Source: an uncultured Muribaculaceae bacterium (GTDB taxonomy: Bacteria > Bacteroidota > Bacteroidia > Bacteroidales > Muribaculaceae). From it: 64,000 bases of DNA. The translations under genes and the position numbers were made by a program. Of the stretch, positions 1-8,025 are shown in pieces (within the stretch, counting starts at the first letter, position 1; each line of letters opens with the position of its first letter). The DNA lies in assembly GCA_910587235.1 (NCBI GenBank), contig CAJUKD010000006.1:1-64000 (forward strand), in the 5' to 3' direction. The notes beneath the pieces were generated by a model. The model made no database searches, had not been told where the DNA came from, and saw nothing but the letters and a program-made list of their open reading frames with translations.

Positions 1-105
1 TAAAATAACACATTTGTCGAGAATGAAACGAAATCTTAAATGAAAGAGCCGTGAACGTTTGAAGACATTTTGCAGAATGCCGGCTTGGAATTCAATTTTA
101 TTTGT

Positions 106-113
106 TACTTTTG
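106..113 (+). promoter_or_regulatory. Promoter -7 element for the acetyltransferase gene
   Basis: TACTTTTG fits the Bacteroidetes -7 consensus TAnnTTTG, and a TTG at 85-87 lies 18 bases upstream as a -33 element. The transcript would have a leader of about 160 bases before the start codon at 280. I saw no convincing gene or riboswitch fold in bases 1-279; only very short reading frames occur there. Confidence 0.55.
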
Positions 114-279
114 CTATATGATTAGATACTAATTCTCTGAGAAGGGATATTACAGACCGGCGTTTATGACCTAAAATGGCAAAATATGTTTGTTTTCAGG
201 TCTGACAACAAAGGTTAAACGTCTGAAATACAACATTAAGAATATTCTTCAACTAAGACGAATATTATATTTATAGAAT

Positions 280-831
280 ATGAAAACGGCAATAGCTAAA
301 ATCAGATCAGACTACCATAGGTATACCGGTCACGGTGACAGACCTTTCATCAGAATAATCGCATATCTGCTGTTCGGGCGAAACCATTGCTTCAATTATA
401 GTTTCTGGCTACGGCTCGCCCATGAAAAAAGCTGGATATGGCCATTGGCTATGCTGATGCACAAGCGACTGTCGGTCAAATATTCCATGCAGATTCCTCG
501 TATTTGCAAGATCGGTTATGGTTTGTATCTCGGACACGGGATATGTATGGTCATAGGTAAGAATACAGTAATCGGCAACAATGTAAACCTCAGCCAGTTT
601 CTTAATATCGGATCAAATCACGACACCCCTGCCATTATAGGTGACAATGTGTATATAGGACCCAGTGTGTGCATTGTTGAAGATGTCCACATAGGCAACA
701 ACTCCAATATAGGTGCCGGCGCAGTTGTTGTGCATGATGTCCCGGAGGGAGTCACAGTAGCCGGAGTTCCGGCTAAAATCATATCCGACACTCATGAAGA
801 TTTTATCGGCAACAGATATGAATTTGTGTAG
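280..831 (+). CDS. Hexapeptide-repeat O/N-acetyltransferase (serine acetyltransferase-like, LbH fold)
   Basis: The 183-residue protein transfers an acetyl group from acetyl-CoA to a small or sugar substrate; the substrate is not clear. From about residue 78 to 165 it shows left-handed beta-helix repeats (IGKNTVIGNN, IIGDNVYIGP, HIGNNSNIGAG), ending in GVPAKII as in CysE and capsule acetyltransferases. The N-terminal 75 residues are basic and aromatic, unlike the helical serine O-acetyltransferase domain of canonical CysE, so a polysaccharide or lipid acetyltransferase is at least as likely as cysteine synthesis. It stands alone, convergent with the next gene, behind its own promoter. Confidence 0.8.
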   Translation: MKTAIAKIRSDYHRYTGHGDRPFIRIIAYLLFGRNHCFNYSFWLRLAHEKSWIWPLAMLMHKRLSVKYSMQIPRICKIGYGLYLGHGICMVIGKNTVIGNNVNLSQFLNIGSNHDTPAIIGDNVYIGPSVCIVEDVHIGNNSNIGAGAVVVHDVPEGVTVAGVPAKIISDTHEDFIGNRYEFV

Positions 832-919
832 CGTTCTGCCGCCACACTGCTTCCGCCGCCAAAGAAGTGCATGGCGCAACGTCTGTTAATTTGAATTCAA
901 GGCGGAAAGCTGATGGATA

Positions 920-2017
920 TCAATTGCTGATGTCCGCGTCCAACATTTCAATGATGTTCTGAGAAAGCCGTGGCGCGAGAGGCGACGGCGTTATATCTTT
1001 CCGGCTATAGTCCCATTCCAAATCTTTAGCATCCTGTGGTGTCAGATATACAGCTTCAACAGGATATACTTCCACTGTACTGTAAGTCTTTATCGGTTCT
1101 TTTGTTCGTAAGGCCTTTTTTACCCATTTGCTTTTAATGGTCATCTCCATGGTATAAGTCGCCATTTGCAATGTGTTGGGGCCGTATTTCCGTTTATCGT
1201 CGAGGAGATAAATCTCTTTTGAAAGCATTTCAGAGGTGTCGACAGTGAAACCGAGCATCTTGAAAAACCACGGCGACCAGTGATGATTCTTATGATTCGC
1301 CAGAATATCACGTGTGTATGTCAGCCGTGAGCCGTTTACCCTGATGCTGGAAAATTCACCGTATTTACCCATTACGACTCCGACAGAACCGTCAACGACA
1401 CTATCTGCTACGGTATGTCTGAAGGGGTCTATGGAACAGATGTCTACCCATGATATGAATTCTTCATCCGCGTCAGGTCTGTCAATAGAGTCAAGACCTG
1501 CGGCATTCTTATGGCGCGCCCTCAATCTTTTTGCTCTGATATACGGTGTACGTTTAGAAGGTCCGAATCCTTTTACTTTTTTTTCAGACAAAAAATAATC
1601 GGCCATATATTCTCCGAACAGCTGAATGGTATCATTTCCATAAGTGCCAGTCGTGTATTCCCGTATATAACACCGTAGTTTAAGAACAGGTTTGTCAACA
1701 GGATCAACTACCACTTCCTGAAGCTCAAAGGTGTCAGGAGTCATAAAAACCGTATCGGAATAAGCTTTAAGAGTCAGTTCCCTGTATCCCAGACAACGGA
1801 GCGTCAAGGTCATATCGCCGAGATCGCACGAGAATGAACCGTTATTATCGGTGAAGCCAACGATTGTGCCGTTTCGCGACATTACAGTAGTGCCGGGAAG
1901 GGGCATACGGTCCTCAATGTCCGCTACAATAAATTTATTTGCCGACGCAGAACATCTGAATGAAAAACAAATCATCAGAACGGCGAGGAACAATCCGACT
2001 ACAGTTTTAAGCTTCAT
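920..2017 (-). CDS. Secreted carboxypeptidase-regulatory-like domain protein
   Basis: This 365-residue protein starts with a signal peptide (hydrophobic stretch at residues 7-20, then Cys-Ser-Ala). Residues about 30-95 form a CarboxypepD_reg-like beta-sandwich (TTVMSRNGTIVGFTDNNGSF, then LRCLGYRELTL), a module used in Bacteroidetes envelope proteins and TonB receptors. The remaining 270 residues resemble conserved Bacteroidales proteins of unknown function with no catalytic motif I can identify. It probably sits in the envelope. It lies 48 bases downstream of purN in the same direction and could be read through from that operon. Confidence 0.7.
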   Translation of the reverse strand: MKLKTVVGLFLAVLMICFSFRCSASANKFIVADIEDRMPLPGTTVMSRNGTIVGFTDNNGSFSCDLGDMTLTLRCLGYRELTLKAYSDTVFMTPDTFELQEVVVDPVDKPVLKLRCYIREYTTGTYGNDTIQLFGEYMADYFLSEKKVKGFGPSKRTPYIRAKRLRARHKNAAGLDSIDRPDADEEFISWVDICSIDPFRHTVADSVVDGSVGVVMGKYGEFSSIRVNGSRLTYTRDILANHKNHHWSPWFFKMLGFTVDTSEMLSKEIYLLDDKRKYGPNTLQMATYTMEMTIKSKWVKKALRTKEPIKTYSTVEVYPVEAVYLTPQDAKDLEWDYSRKDITPSPLAPRLSQNIIEMLDADISN

Positions 2018-2065
2018 TTTTTAGTTTTATTATATTCACCTAAATATCAATACAGTATCACAGTA

Positions 2066-2638
2066 TTAAAGGCCTGACAAGAAAGCGGCTGTAACACAAG
2101 GGAAATGCAGGCGCTCGAGTTCGTGGATTTTTTCTTCGACCTCTGCCGCAGTGTCGTCGGGAGCCACAGCTGTGCGAGCCTGAAAGATTATGCGTCCTCC
2201 GTCGCAGTGTTCGTCGACAAGATGTATCGTAATGCCTGTTTCTGATTCTTTCGCAGCGACTACGGCTTCGTGTACGTGGCGCCCGTACATTCCTTTTCCG
2301 CCATATTTCGGTAGCAGTGAAGGATGGATATTGACAATACGTCCCGGATAGCGTTCTATAAGGAATCCGGGGATCATCCGGAGAAAACCGGCAAGGACAA
2401 TAGCATCGACAGAATAGCGTTCCATAAGGCCGATCATTATGTCGCTGTCGCCGAGTTCGGTCTTCGAAACCACAGCATAAGGCACATCGAGCCTTACAGC
2501 CCTCTGGATCACTTTTGCCTCAGGTCTGTCGCTTAGCACGAGCGCCACAGTCCATCCAAGCCCGCTGTCACGGAAATAGTTTATCATGTTTTCGGCATTG
2601 GAGCCGTTGCCTGATGCAAATATCGCGATTCGTTTCAT
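2066..2638 (-). CDS. purN: Phosphoribosylglycinamide formyltransferase PurN
   Basis: It transfers a formyl group from 10-formyltetrahydrofolate to GAR in purine biosynthesis, in the cytoplasm. The 190-residue length is normal. The N-terminal ASGNGSN loop binds phosphate, and the formyl-transferase signature NIHPSLLPKYGGKGMYG carries the catalytic Asn and His. The downstream ETGITIHLVDEHCDGG segment holds the catalytic Asp. It follows the HAD gene by 9 bases, so it appears to be the last or near-last member of the UbiA-HAD-purN operon. Confidence 0.95.
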   Translation of the reverse strand: MKRIAIFASGNGSNAENMINYFRDSGLGWTVALVLSDRPEAKVIQRAVRLDVPYAVVSKTELGDSDIMIGLMERYSVDAIVLAGFLRMIPGFLIERYPGRIVNIHPSLLPKYGGKGMYGRHVHEAVVAAKESETGITIHLVDEHCDGGRIIFQARTAVAPDDTAAEVEEKIHELERLHFPCVTAAFLSGL

Positions 2639-2647
2639 GGCTGCAGG

Positions 2648-3262
2648 TCAGTCGGTGTTTATTTTGTTTTTACAACGTACGGCTTTGTCGGCGAAGGCGA
2701 GAAGCGGCTCATCGGACGACGAGTCGCCATACGCACAGAGGGCGTATTGGGCTCGCATAGGATATGCTTCAAGAAAACGTCGCACTTTTTCCTGTCCATA
2801 GCAGTTGGGGGTGCTGAAGCGCCCGGTCAGGCGCCGCTCCGGACCGGTTTCTGCTTCTGTCGCGATGACAGCAGTGAAGCCTTTTTCAAGCGCCCACGGT
2901 TTGACCCAGTTGGAGATGCTTGCCGTGACCATCACAAGCGTGTGGCCTCTGTCACGGTGTTTTTTCATGCAAGTGAAGACGTCTTTTCGGATAATGGAAT
3001 CAAAAACGGGTATCAGTTCACGTCCGGCGCGGTCGAGTTCGGCCACCGGCATACCTTTATAGAAATTTGCGAAAAGTTTTTCTTTGGCCCGCGAGTTTGT
3101 ACTAAGCCCGAGTTTCCACTTCACAATGGCCGGCATTGCACGCAGCAATGCCAAAAGCATCTTTCCGGTGCCAAGCACATGGCGGGCGGTGACAAAGAGA
3201 GAATCTGCGGAAATAAGCGTTCCGTCGAAATCGAACGCAACGACAATTTTTTTTTCAGCCAT
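2648..3262 (-). CDS. HAD-superfamily phosphatase (HAD-IB type)
   Basis: A 204-residue cytoplasmic HAD hydrolase. Motif I is AFDFDGTLISADS near the N-terminus with the Asp nucleophile; motif II is seen as MVTASIS, and motif III is GDSSSDEPLLAFA. The first 8 bases overlap the end of the prenyltransferase gene, so the two are probably translationally coupled. If the partner makes polyprenyl-phospho-5-phosphoribose, this enzyme could remove the 5-phosphate; that is inference from position, and phosphoserine phosphatase-like activity is an alternative. Confidence 0.85.
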   Translation of the reverse strand: MAEKKIVVAFDFDGTLISADSLFVTARHVLGTGKMLLALLRAMPAIVKWKLGLSTNSRAKEKLFANFYKGMPVAELDRAGRELIPVFDSIIRKDVFTCMKKHRDRGHTLVMVTASISNWVKPWALEKGFTAVIATEAETGPERRLTGRFSTPNCYGQEKVRRFLEAYPMRAQYALCAYGDSSSDEPLLAFADKAVRCKNKINTD

Positions 3263-4133
3263 ATATCAGCACTACAAATGTAAGAATCCAGAAAAGTATG
3301 CACAGCTGAATGAAACGGTCGTGCAAGAGCATTTCGGTAGGACTTCCGCTCTTCTCGTGCACTGTTGTCTGCTGCAGATAGCGTACGATTCCGGCCAACA
3401 CGAACACGGATGTGATATAGACATATGATGAATCAAGCCTGCGCGTGACCTCCGGACTGATGGTGTACATTATATAACAGACTATTGTCACCGATGCGAT
3501 TACGCCGAGTGTAGAATTGAGGAACGGCAGATTATAGTCGAGAGTATTGCTGCGAGTGACCGTGCCCGTGTCGCGATAGATCACAACATCGTCGCGGCGC
3601 TTGGCGAATGCGAGGAACAGCGCCAACAGGAATGTCATGCACACTATCCACGGCGACAGCTCTATGCCGCACATAGCGCCGCCTAAAAAAAGCCTCAGCA
3701 CGAAGCCCATGGATATTATAAAGACGTCGAGTATAGCTATTTGCTTGAGTTTGAAGCAATAGAGCACGTTAAGCACTATGTAGGCGCCCACTATGGCCAT
3801 GGCGGTCAACGATCCCAGGAAAAAAGCGGTGGACAGGGCCGCGGTTGCCAAAACGGACATCGTTACGGCTGCCTCTCTGACCGATACTTTTCTGGCAGCT
3901 ACCGGCCGACGGCATTTACGCGGATGCCAACGGTCGCTCTCAACGTCCTTTATGTCGTTAAGACAGTATATGGCACTTGCCGCAAAACTGAATATGAAGA
4001 ACGCATACACGGCCGGCAGCCACAGGTCGCTGTCGGTCAGCTTGCCACTGAAAAAAAGCGGCAGGAAAACGAATACGCTTTTAACCCACTGTGCCGGTCG
4101 AAGAAGCTGTATGATGTATTTCAGTTTTTTCAT
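3255..4133 (-). CDS. UbiA-family prenyltransferase (polyprenyl-phosphate phosphoribosyltransferase-like)
   Basis: A 292-residue integral membrane enzyme with about eight hydrophobic segments. The first Asp-rich motif NDIKDVESDRWHPRKCRRP and the second motif FAKRRDDVV match the branch of UbiA proteins that move phosphoribose from PRPP to polyprenyl phosphate (the family of mycobacterial DPPR synthase), rather than quinone prenyltransferases. The ATG overlaps the stop of the upstream remnant as TGATG, and the HAD gene overlaps its 3' end. A lipid-linked pentose for envelope glycans is the likely product, by family inference. Confidence 0.85.
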   Translation of the reverse strand: MKKLKYIIQLLRPAQWVKSVFVFLPLFFSGKLTDSDLWLPAVYAFFIFSFAASAIYCLNDIKDVESDRWHPRKCRRPVAARKVSVREAAVTMSVLATAALSTAFFLGSLTAMAIVGAYIVLNVLYCFKLKQIAILDVFIISMGFVLRLFLGGAMCGIELSPWIVCMTFLLALFLAFAKRRDDVVIYRDTGTVTRSNTLDYNLPFLNSTLGVIASVTIVCYIMYTISPEVTRRLDSSYVYITSVFVLAGIVRYLQQTTVHEKSGSPTEMLLHDRFIQLCILFWILTFVVLIYG

Positions 4134-4378
4134 CAGAGTATTTTTTGACCCGCAGATCCGGAGCGACAGAAGGCTTGTGTTGCAGAAAGTATAACAACCG
4201 GCATGAAAGGATAGTGATACCTCATGCCACCGTATCGAAGCATGTGCATGGACGACTGCTCCAAGAACGGGAAGACGATATATCCACAGACTCCGAATAT
4301 CGCGCGTCTGCTACGCCACAAGCCACGGCTTTCAGCGTAAAAAAACGCCGGAATCCGCCGCCTTGAAGAGCTTTCTTT
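4133..4378 (-). pseudogene. C-terminal remnant of a multi-pass membrane protein (possible glycosyltransferase)
   Basis: An open frame runs from just after a TAA at 4379-4381 to a TGA that overlaps the ATG of the prenyltransferase as TGATG, the arrangement of a translationally coupled upstream gene. The translated tail is hydrophobic (FGVCGYIVFPFLEQ, then MRYHYPFMPVVILSA) and resembles the C-terminal end of polytopic glycosyltransferases or mannosyltransferases. No full-length N-terminal part is present; the region between it and fprA is only about 70 bases and already contains a promoter. I read it as a deletion remnant, but a short expressed peptide cannot be excluded. Confidence 0.4.
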
Positions 4379-4404
4379 TTATATATCAATTTATTTTCCA
4401 CATC

Positions 4405-4412
4405 CAAAGGTA
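4405..4412 (-). promoter_or_regulatory. Promoter -7 element upstream of the remnant-ubiA-HAD-purN operon
   Basis: Read on the minus strand this is TACCTTTG, a full match to TAnnTTTG, with a TTG 23 bases further upstream. It would drive the remnant and the prenyltransferase operon. Its closeness to the broken frame suggests the deletion joined a promoter region to a 3' gene end, or that the old gene's own promoter survived. Confidence 0.5.
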
Positions 4413-4447
4413 GTAAAAATTCCATACCGAACCGTCAATCCGGCATA

Positions 4448-5611
4448 TTATTCCTCTGTCAATGCATCGGCCAGAGAGGCGAGAGCCGGGATATCGCTGT
4501 CGTGCATGCGGCTTCGGATGGTGACTACGGGACTGACAACCGTCATGTCCCTCATCGCCTCCAGCATGTCGCACATGCGCTTGCCGGCCAAAGGGGTCCA
4601 TGAGCCGTTCTCGACGACAGCAACCCTACGGCCACGCAGGTTCTTGCCGGCCAGGTGATGTATGAAACTGTACATTGCCGGGAAAAGAGCGCCGTCGCAG
4701 GTGACGCTGCAAAGGGCAAGCCGGCTCAGGCGGAATGCCTCTGCCACGGCATAGGACAGGTCGTGCCTGCATAGGTCGAAAAGCACCACTTCTCCGGCAT
4801 GGCGGTCGCGAAGCATGGCGGCGAGGCGGCGGGCCGCGTCGGCTGTGCCGCCGTAGATCGATGCGTAAGCCACCAGAACGCCTCGGGTTTCAGGCTCATA
4901 ACGGCTCCATTTGTCATATAGCATCCAGTAGTGCTCCAGATTATTTTTCAGCACAGGCCCGTGAAGCGGAGCAATGATGTCGAAAGGCCTGCCGGTGAGT
5001 TTTTTCATCACAGTCTGCACGCTGCTGCCGTACTTTCCTACAATATTGCAGTAGTAGCGCCGCGCTTCGGAATCCCATGCGTCAGTTGAGCCAGACATGG
5101 CGAACGAACCGAAAGCGTCGGCCGAGAAGAGTATGCCGTCAGTCAGATCATGTGTCATCATCACCTCGGGCCAATGCACCATAGGCGCCGTTACAAAGCT
5201 TAATACGGTACGCCCAAGCTCAAGCGTATCTCCGTCGCAGACCGCTATTGAACAGGAAGCGAAATCCATGCCCTCGAAGAAATTTCCAAGCATTGCCAAA
5301 GCCTTGGCCGTAGCAACCACTTTCACTTCAGGGTAGCGTTCAAGCATGGCACGTATGCTGCCGGAATGGTCGGGTTCGACGTGCTGTACAATCAGATAAG
5401 CCGGCCTGCGTCCTCCGAGAGCCTCATCAAGGGCGACAAGCCAGTCATCGCAGCGACGCATATCGACTGCGTCGACGATCGCGATTTTTTCATCGTTGAT
5501 GAAATAAGAGTTGTATGAGATTCCGGCAGGCGCCGGATATTGTCCTTCAAAAAGATCTATGTTATCGTCCTCGGCACCGATGAAGCGCACGTTTGCTGTA
5601 ATCTTTTCCAT
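4448..5611 (-). CDS. fprA: FprA-family flavodiiron protein (A-type flavoprotein)
   Basis: A cytoplasmic enzyme that reduces oxygen or nitric oxide with a diiron centre and FMN, protecting anaerobes. The N-terminal metallo-beta-lactamase-like domain carries HVEPDHSGSI, the H-x-E-x-D-H iron ligand motif, followed by the His of VHWPEVMM. The C-terminal half is flavodoxin-like with VAYASIYGGTADAARR. I place the start at MEKITANV (5611), giving 387 residues, because the upstream extension MLPLCHRIL has no homologous look and runs toward the promoter. It is a single gene ending just before the remnant region. Confidence 0.93.
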   Translation of the reverse strand: MEKITANVRFIGAEDDNIDLFEGQYPAPAGISYNSYFINDEKIAIVDAVDMRRCDDWLVALDEALGGRRPAYLIVQHVEPDHSGSIRAMLERYPEVKVVATAKALAMLGNFFEGMDFASCSIAVCDGDTLELGRTVLSFVTAPMVHWPEVMMTHDLTDGILFSADAFGSFAMSGSTDAWDSEARRYYCNIVGKYGSSVQTVMKKLTGRPFDIIAPLHGPVLKNNLEHYWMLYDKWSRYEPETRGVLVAYASIYGGTADAARRLAAMLRDRHAGEVVLFDLCRHDLSYAVAEAFRLSRLALCSVTCDGALFPAMYSFIHHLAGKNLRGRRVAVVENGSWTPLAGKRMCDMLEAMRDMTVVSPVVTIRSRMHDSDIPALASLADALTEE

Positions 5612-5641
5612 ATCATTGCCTGTCAATAAAATTCTATGGCA

Positions 5642-5649
5642 CAAAGGTA
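5642..5649 (-). promoter_or_regulatory. Promoter -7 element for fprA
   Basis: TACCTTTG on the minus strand, 30 bases upstream of the chosen fprA start codon. This spacing also argues against the longer reading frame starting at 5653, which would begin inside the promoter. Confidence 0.6.
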
Positions 5650-5739
5650 ACAATAAAACACAACATCACAGGACGCCTGAATTATGTTTTTTCGGCAACA
5701 CACATTCGAAAAGCAGCCGCATCAACGGAACTCTATACT

Positions 5740-6957
5740 TCAAACGACAGGAGAATGACCGCGGAATTCGCGTATGGCATCGGCGGGAGAACGCCGCTCA
5801 CGCAGTGCTGCGGCCATGACATCCATCGCCGGCCGCACATGTTCAAAAAACATCCTGTAGCCTTCGCAGAGATAATTAAGGCCGGGGTTGCCGTCGGAGT
5901 CAAGAGCGAAACGGTTTCGCGGACATTCGCCGTTACAGGCGAAAAGATACTCGCAACGACGGCATTCCGGAGGCAGTGAAGTCCGCTTGGCAGCACCGAA
6001 TGCCAACTGGCGGTCGCTCCACATCATTTCAACCAGACTTTTGTCGCGTATGTTCCCAAGATAATATTCAGGAAAAACAAAATGGTCGCAGCTGTAGACA
6101 TCGCCATTGAATTCTATGGCTCCCGCATGGCCGCATTCGCGGGCCATAGAGCAGACAGAAGGTGTTGCGCCGACCCAGTTGGCCAGCGTGGCGTCGAAAA
6201 TCTGTACAAATATTCTTCCGACATCATCATGCCCTATCCAGTGATCAAACAGACGGCACAGGAACTCGCCCCAGCGGCGCGGACTGACAGAGAACGGCGC
6301 CAGAGTGCCCGAATCACCCACGGCGGCAAGACGTCCGTCGGCACGGACTCGTTCCACAATCGGAGTGAACTGAATGAAACGGCAACCTATATTCCTGAAA
6401 AAATCGTAGAACTCTTCGGGATGACCTGAATTGAAGTCGTTGACCACGGCCATGGCATTCCATTCCACAGCGTGCCGCTGCAACATCCGTATGGCAAGCA
6501 TGACACGACGGAACGACGGACCTGAACCCGCACGCATGCGCCTGTAGCGGTCATGAAACTCCTCGGGACCGTCGACGGAAAGACCTACGAGCCATCCGTT
6601 GCGACGCAGGAACACGCACCATTCGTCGGTGAGCAGAGTGCCGTTGGTCTGTATGCAGTTCTCTATCCTGCATCCTCCGGCATAGCGCTGCTGCAACTCG
6701 ACAACGCGGCGGTAGAACGACAGCGGACGCATCATGGCTTCACCTCCATGCCAGTTGAACACGGCAGTGCCGCCGGTCTGCGATTCAATGTAAAGACGGA
6801 TGAAGCGCTCGAGAGTGTCGTCGGACATTACCCGCGGCTGTCCGTCCGGAGTAAGGCTCTTCTTTTCCGTATAGTAGCAATAAGAGCAGGCCATATTGCA
6901 TGTGGCTCCCGCGGGCTTGGCAAGCAGGTACAGAGGTTGGGCGAATGGAGTTTCCAT
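5740..6957 (-). CDS. Anaerobic sulfatase-maturating radical SAM enzyme (anSME)
   Basis: This 405-residue cytoplasmic enzyme oxidises the active-site Ser or Cys of sulfatases to formylglycine. The radical SAM cluster motif is C20-N-M-A-C24-S-Y-C27. A C-terminal SPASM domain follows with many cysteines (CSMAREC, SCDHF, CRRCEYLFACNGECPRNRF) for two auxiliary iron-sulfur clusters. The opening LLAKPAGATCN is typical of anSMEs. It lies downstream of the catabolic operon, separated by a terminator at 6973-7009, and its expected client is the Ser-type sulfatase at 9872-11566. Confidence 0.93.
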   Translation of the reverse strand: METPFAQPLYLLAKPAGATCNMACSYCYYTEKKSLTPDGQPRVMSDDTLERFIRLYIESQTGGTAVFNWHGGEAMMRPLSFYRRVVELQQRYAGGCRIENCIQTNGTLLTDEWCVFLRRNGWLVGLSVDGPEEFHDRYRRMRAGSGPSFRRVMLAIRMLQRHAVEWNAMAVVNDFNSGHPEEFYDFFRNIGCRFIQFTPIVERVRADGRLAAVGDSGTLAPFSVSPRRWGEFLCRLFDHWIGHDDVGRIFVQIFDATLANWVGATPSVCSMARECGHAGAIEFNGDVYSCDHFVFPEYYLGNIRDKSLVEMMWSDRQLAFGAAKRTSLPPECRRCEYLFACNGECPRNRFALDSDGNPGLNYLCEGYRMFFEHVRPAMDVMAAALRERRSPADAIREFRGHSPVV

Positions 6958-6972
6958 GATGCTAAATTACGA

Positions 6973-7009
6973 AAAAAACAGGAACACGCCTTGCGCATTC
7001 CTGTTTTTT
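6973..7009 (-). terminator. Rho-independent terminator at the end of the catabolic operon
   Basis: A perfect 12-base stem (AAAAAACAGGAA with TTCCTGTTTTTT) around a 13-base loop, flanked by T or A runs on both strands, so it can work in either direction. It follows the stop of the secreted protein gene at 7029 and separates it from the sulfatase-maturase gene. Confidence 0.8.
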
Positions 7010-7028
7010 AATAATATGAAGCAAGAAA

Positions 7029-7949
7029 TTATTTCACCATGACTTTGGCTACATTGTTGCCCTGACGACGTATGTAGAGGCCGGCAGCGGGTTCTGCCAC
7101 GCGTACACCCTGAAGGTTGAAATATTCGACAGGAGCGTTCTCGTCCATGACTACGGTGTTGATAGCCGATGAAGATCCTGAGAGCATAACTTCGGGAGTA
7201 ATGCCCGGGTGGAGAGTCTGGATGCCACGGAGAGCTACGCGGTCTCCGCCCTTGACATTCTTTACAGCAACGTCGACATATTTGCAGCAATATCCGCGGG
7301 GCCATTTGTCGCCGCAGTTTTTCAGGATTATATCGTCGTTGTAAGGAGCGCCTGAGGTCAGTTCCGTATAGTTGGCGCCGGCGAGAGTGCCGAAGTCGAA
7401 ATAAGTGGCATGGGCTATTTTGCCGTAACCATCCTGGGCATCATAGCCGGGAGTGCAGAGGTATCCGTTGACAGTAGCGCCTGCGGGAGCTTTTACGCCT
7501 ACATACATTCCGTTGCAGTCGTCCATATATGCGCCCCAGTTGTTGTCAGTGTCATTCACACGGTTGGGCTTGCTGCCGAGATTGAGATGGAAAAGTACTG
7601 TGCCCGCCGGCTGTCCGTCAGGTACGGTCACACATATCAGGTCATTCTCGTAAACGAAATCGAGAATCACGCCATGGAGGACATCGGAATTCTCATCAAC
7701 TTTTGTCGACGATGAAATCATATCCACACCTTCGCTGGTATAGATGCTCGAAACAAAATCGCCCTCAGGGGTCTTGTCGCCATAGGCGAAATCGGTGTCG
7801 AACCATACCATGAGTTTCTCGGTTTTGGTATCGCTGTCGGCATTGGGGAGATTTTCACTGACGATAAAGGAGAAGTTGTGCTTGTCCTGTGCGTTCATTG
7901 CAAGCGCTGCCACGCAGGCTGCGGAAAGAAGTAAAGTTCTTGCTTTCAT
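7029..7949 (-). CDS. Secreted protein with C-terminal sorting-like domain, function unknown
   Basis: A 306-residue protein with a clear signal peptide (MKARTLLLSAACVAALAMNAQ). The body has repeated beta-rich segments without a catalytic motif I know. The last 40 residues (VEYFNLQGVRVAEPAAGLYIR and the following NVAKVMVK) match the short Bacteroidales C-terminal domain related to type IX secretion sorting signals, so a cell-surface or secreted location is likely. It is the last gene of the catabolic operon and ends at a terminator, so it may bind or process the same substrate, but that is only positional. Confidence 0.6.
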   Translation of the reverse strand: MKARTLLLSAACVAALAMNAQDKHNFSFIVSENLPNADSDTKTEKLMVWFDTDFAYGDKTPEGDFVSSIYTSEGVDMISSSTKVDENSDVLHGVILDFVYENDLICVTVPDGQPAGTVLFHLNLGSKPNRVNDTDNNWGAYMDDCNGMYVGVKAPAGATVNGYLCTPGYDAQDGYGKIAHATYFDFGTLAGANYTELTSGAPYNDDIILKNCGDKWPRGYCCKYVDVAVKNVKGGDRVALRGIQTLHPGITPEVMLSGSSSAINTVVMDENAPVEYFNLQGVRVAEPAAGLYIRRQGNNVAKVMVK

Positions 7950-8025
7950 GATGTTAAAAATTAGATTGTGGTTAATAAAAGGGTAATTTTTTAGTTTCCG
8001 GATGAGGGAAGAGAGAGGTGTGAAA

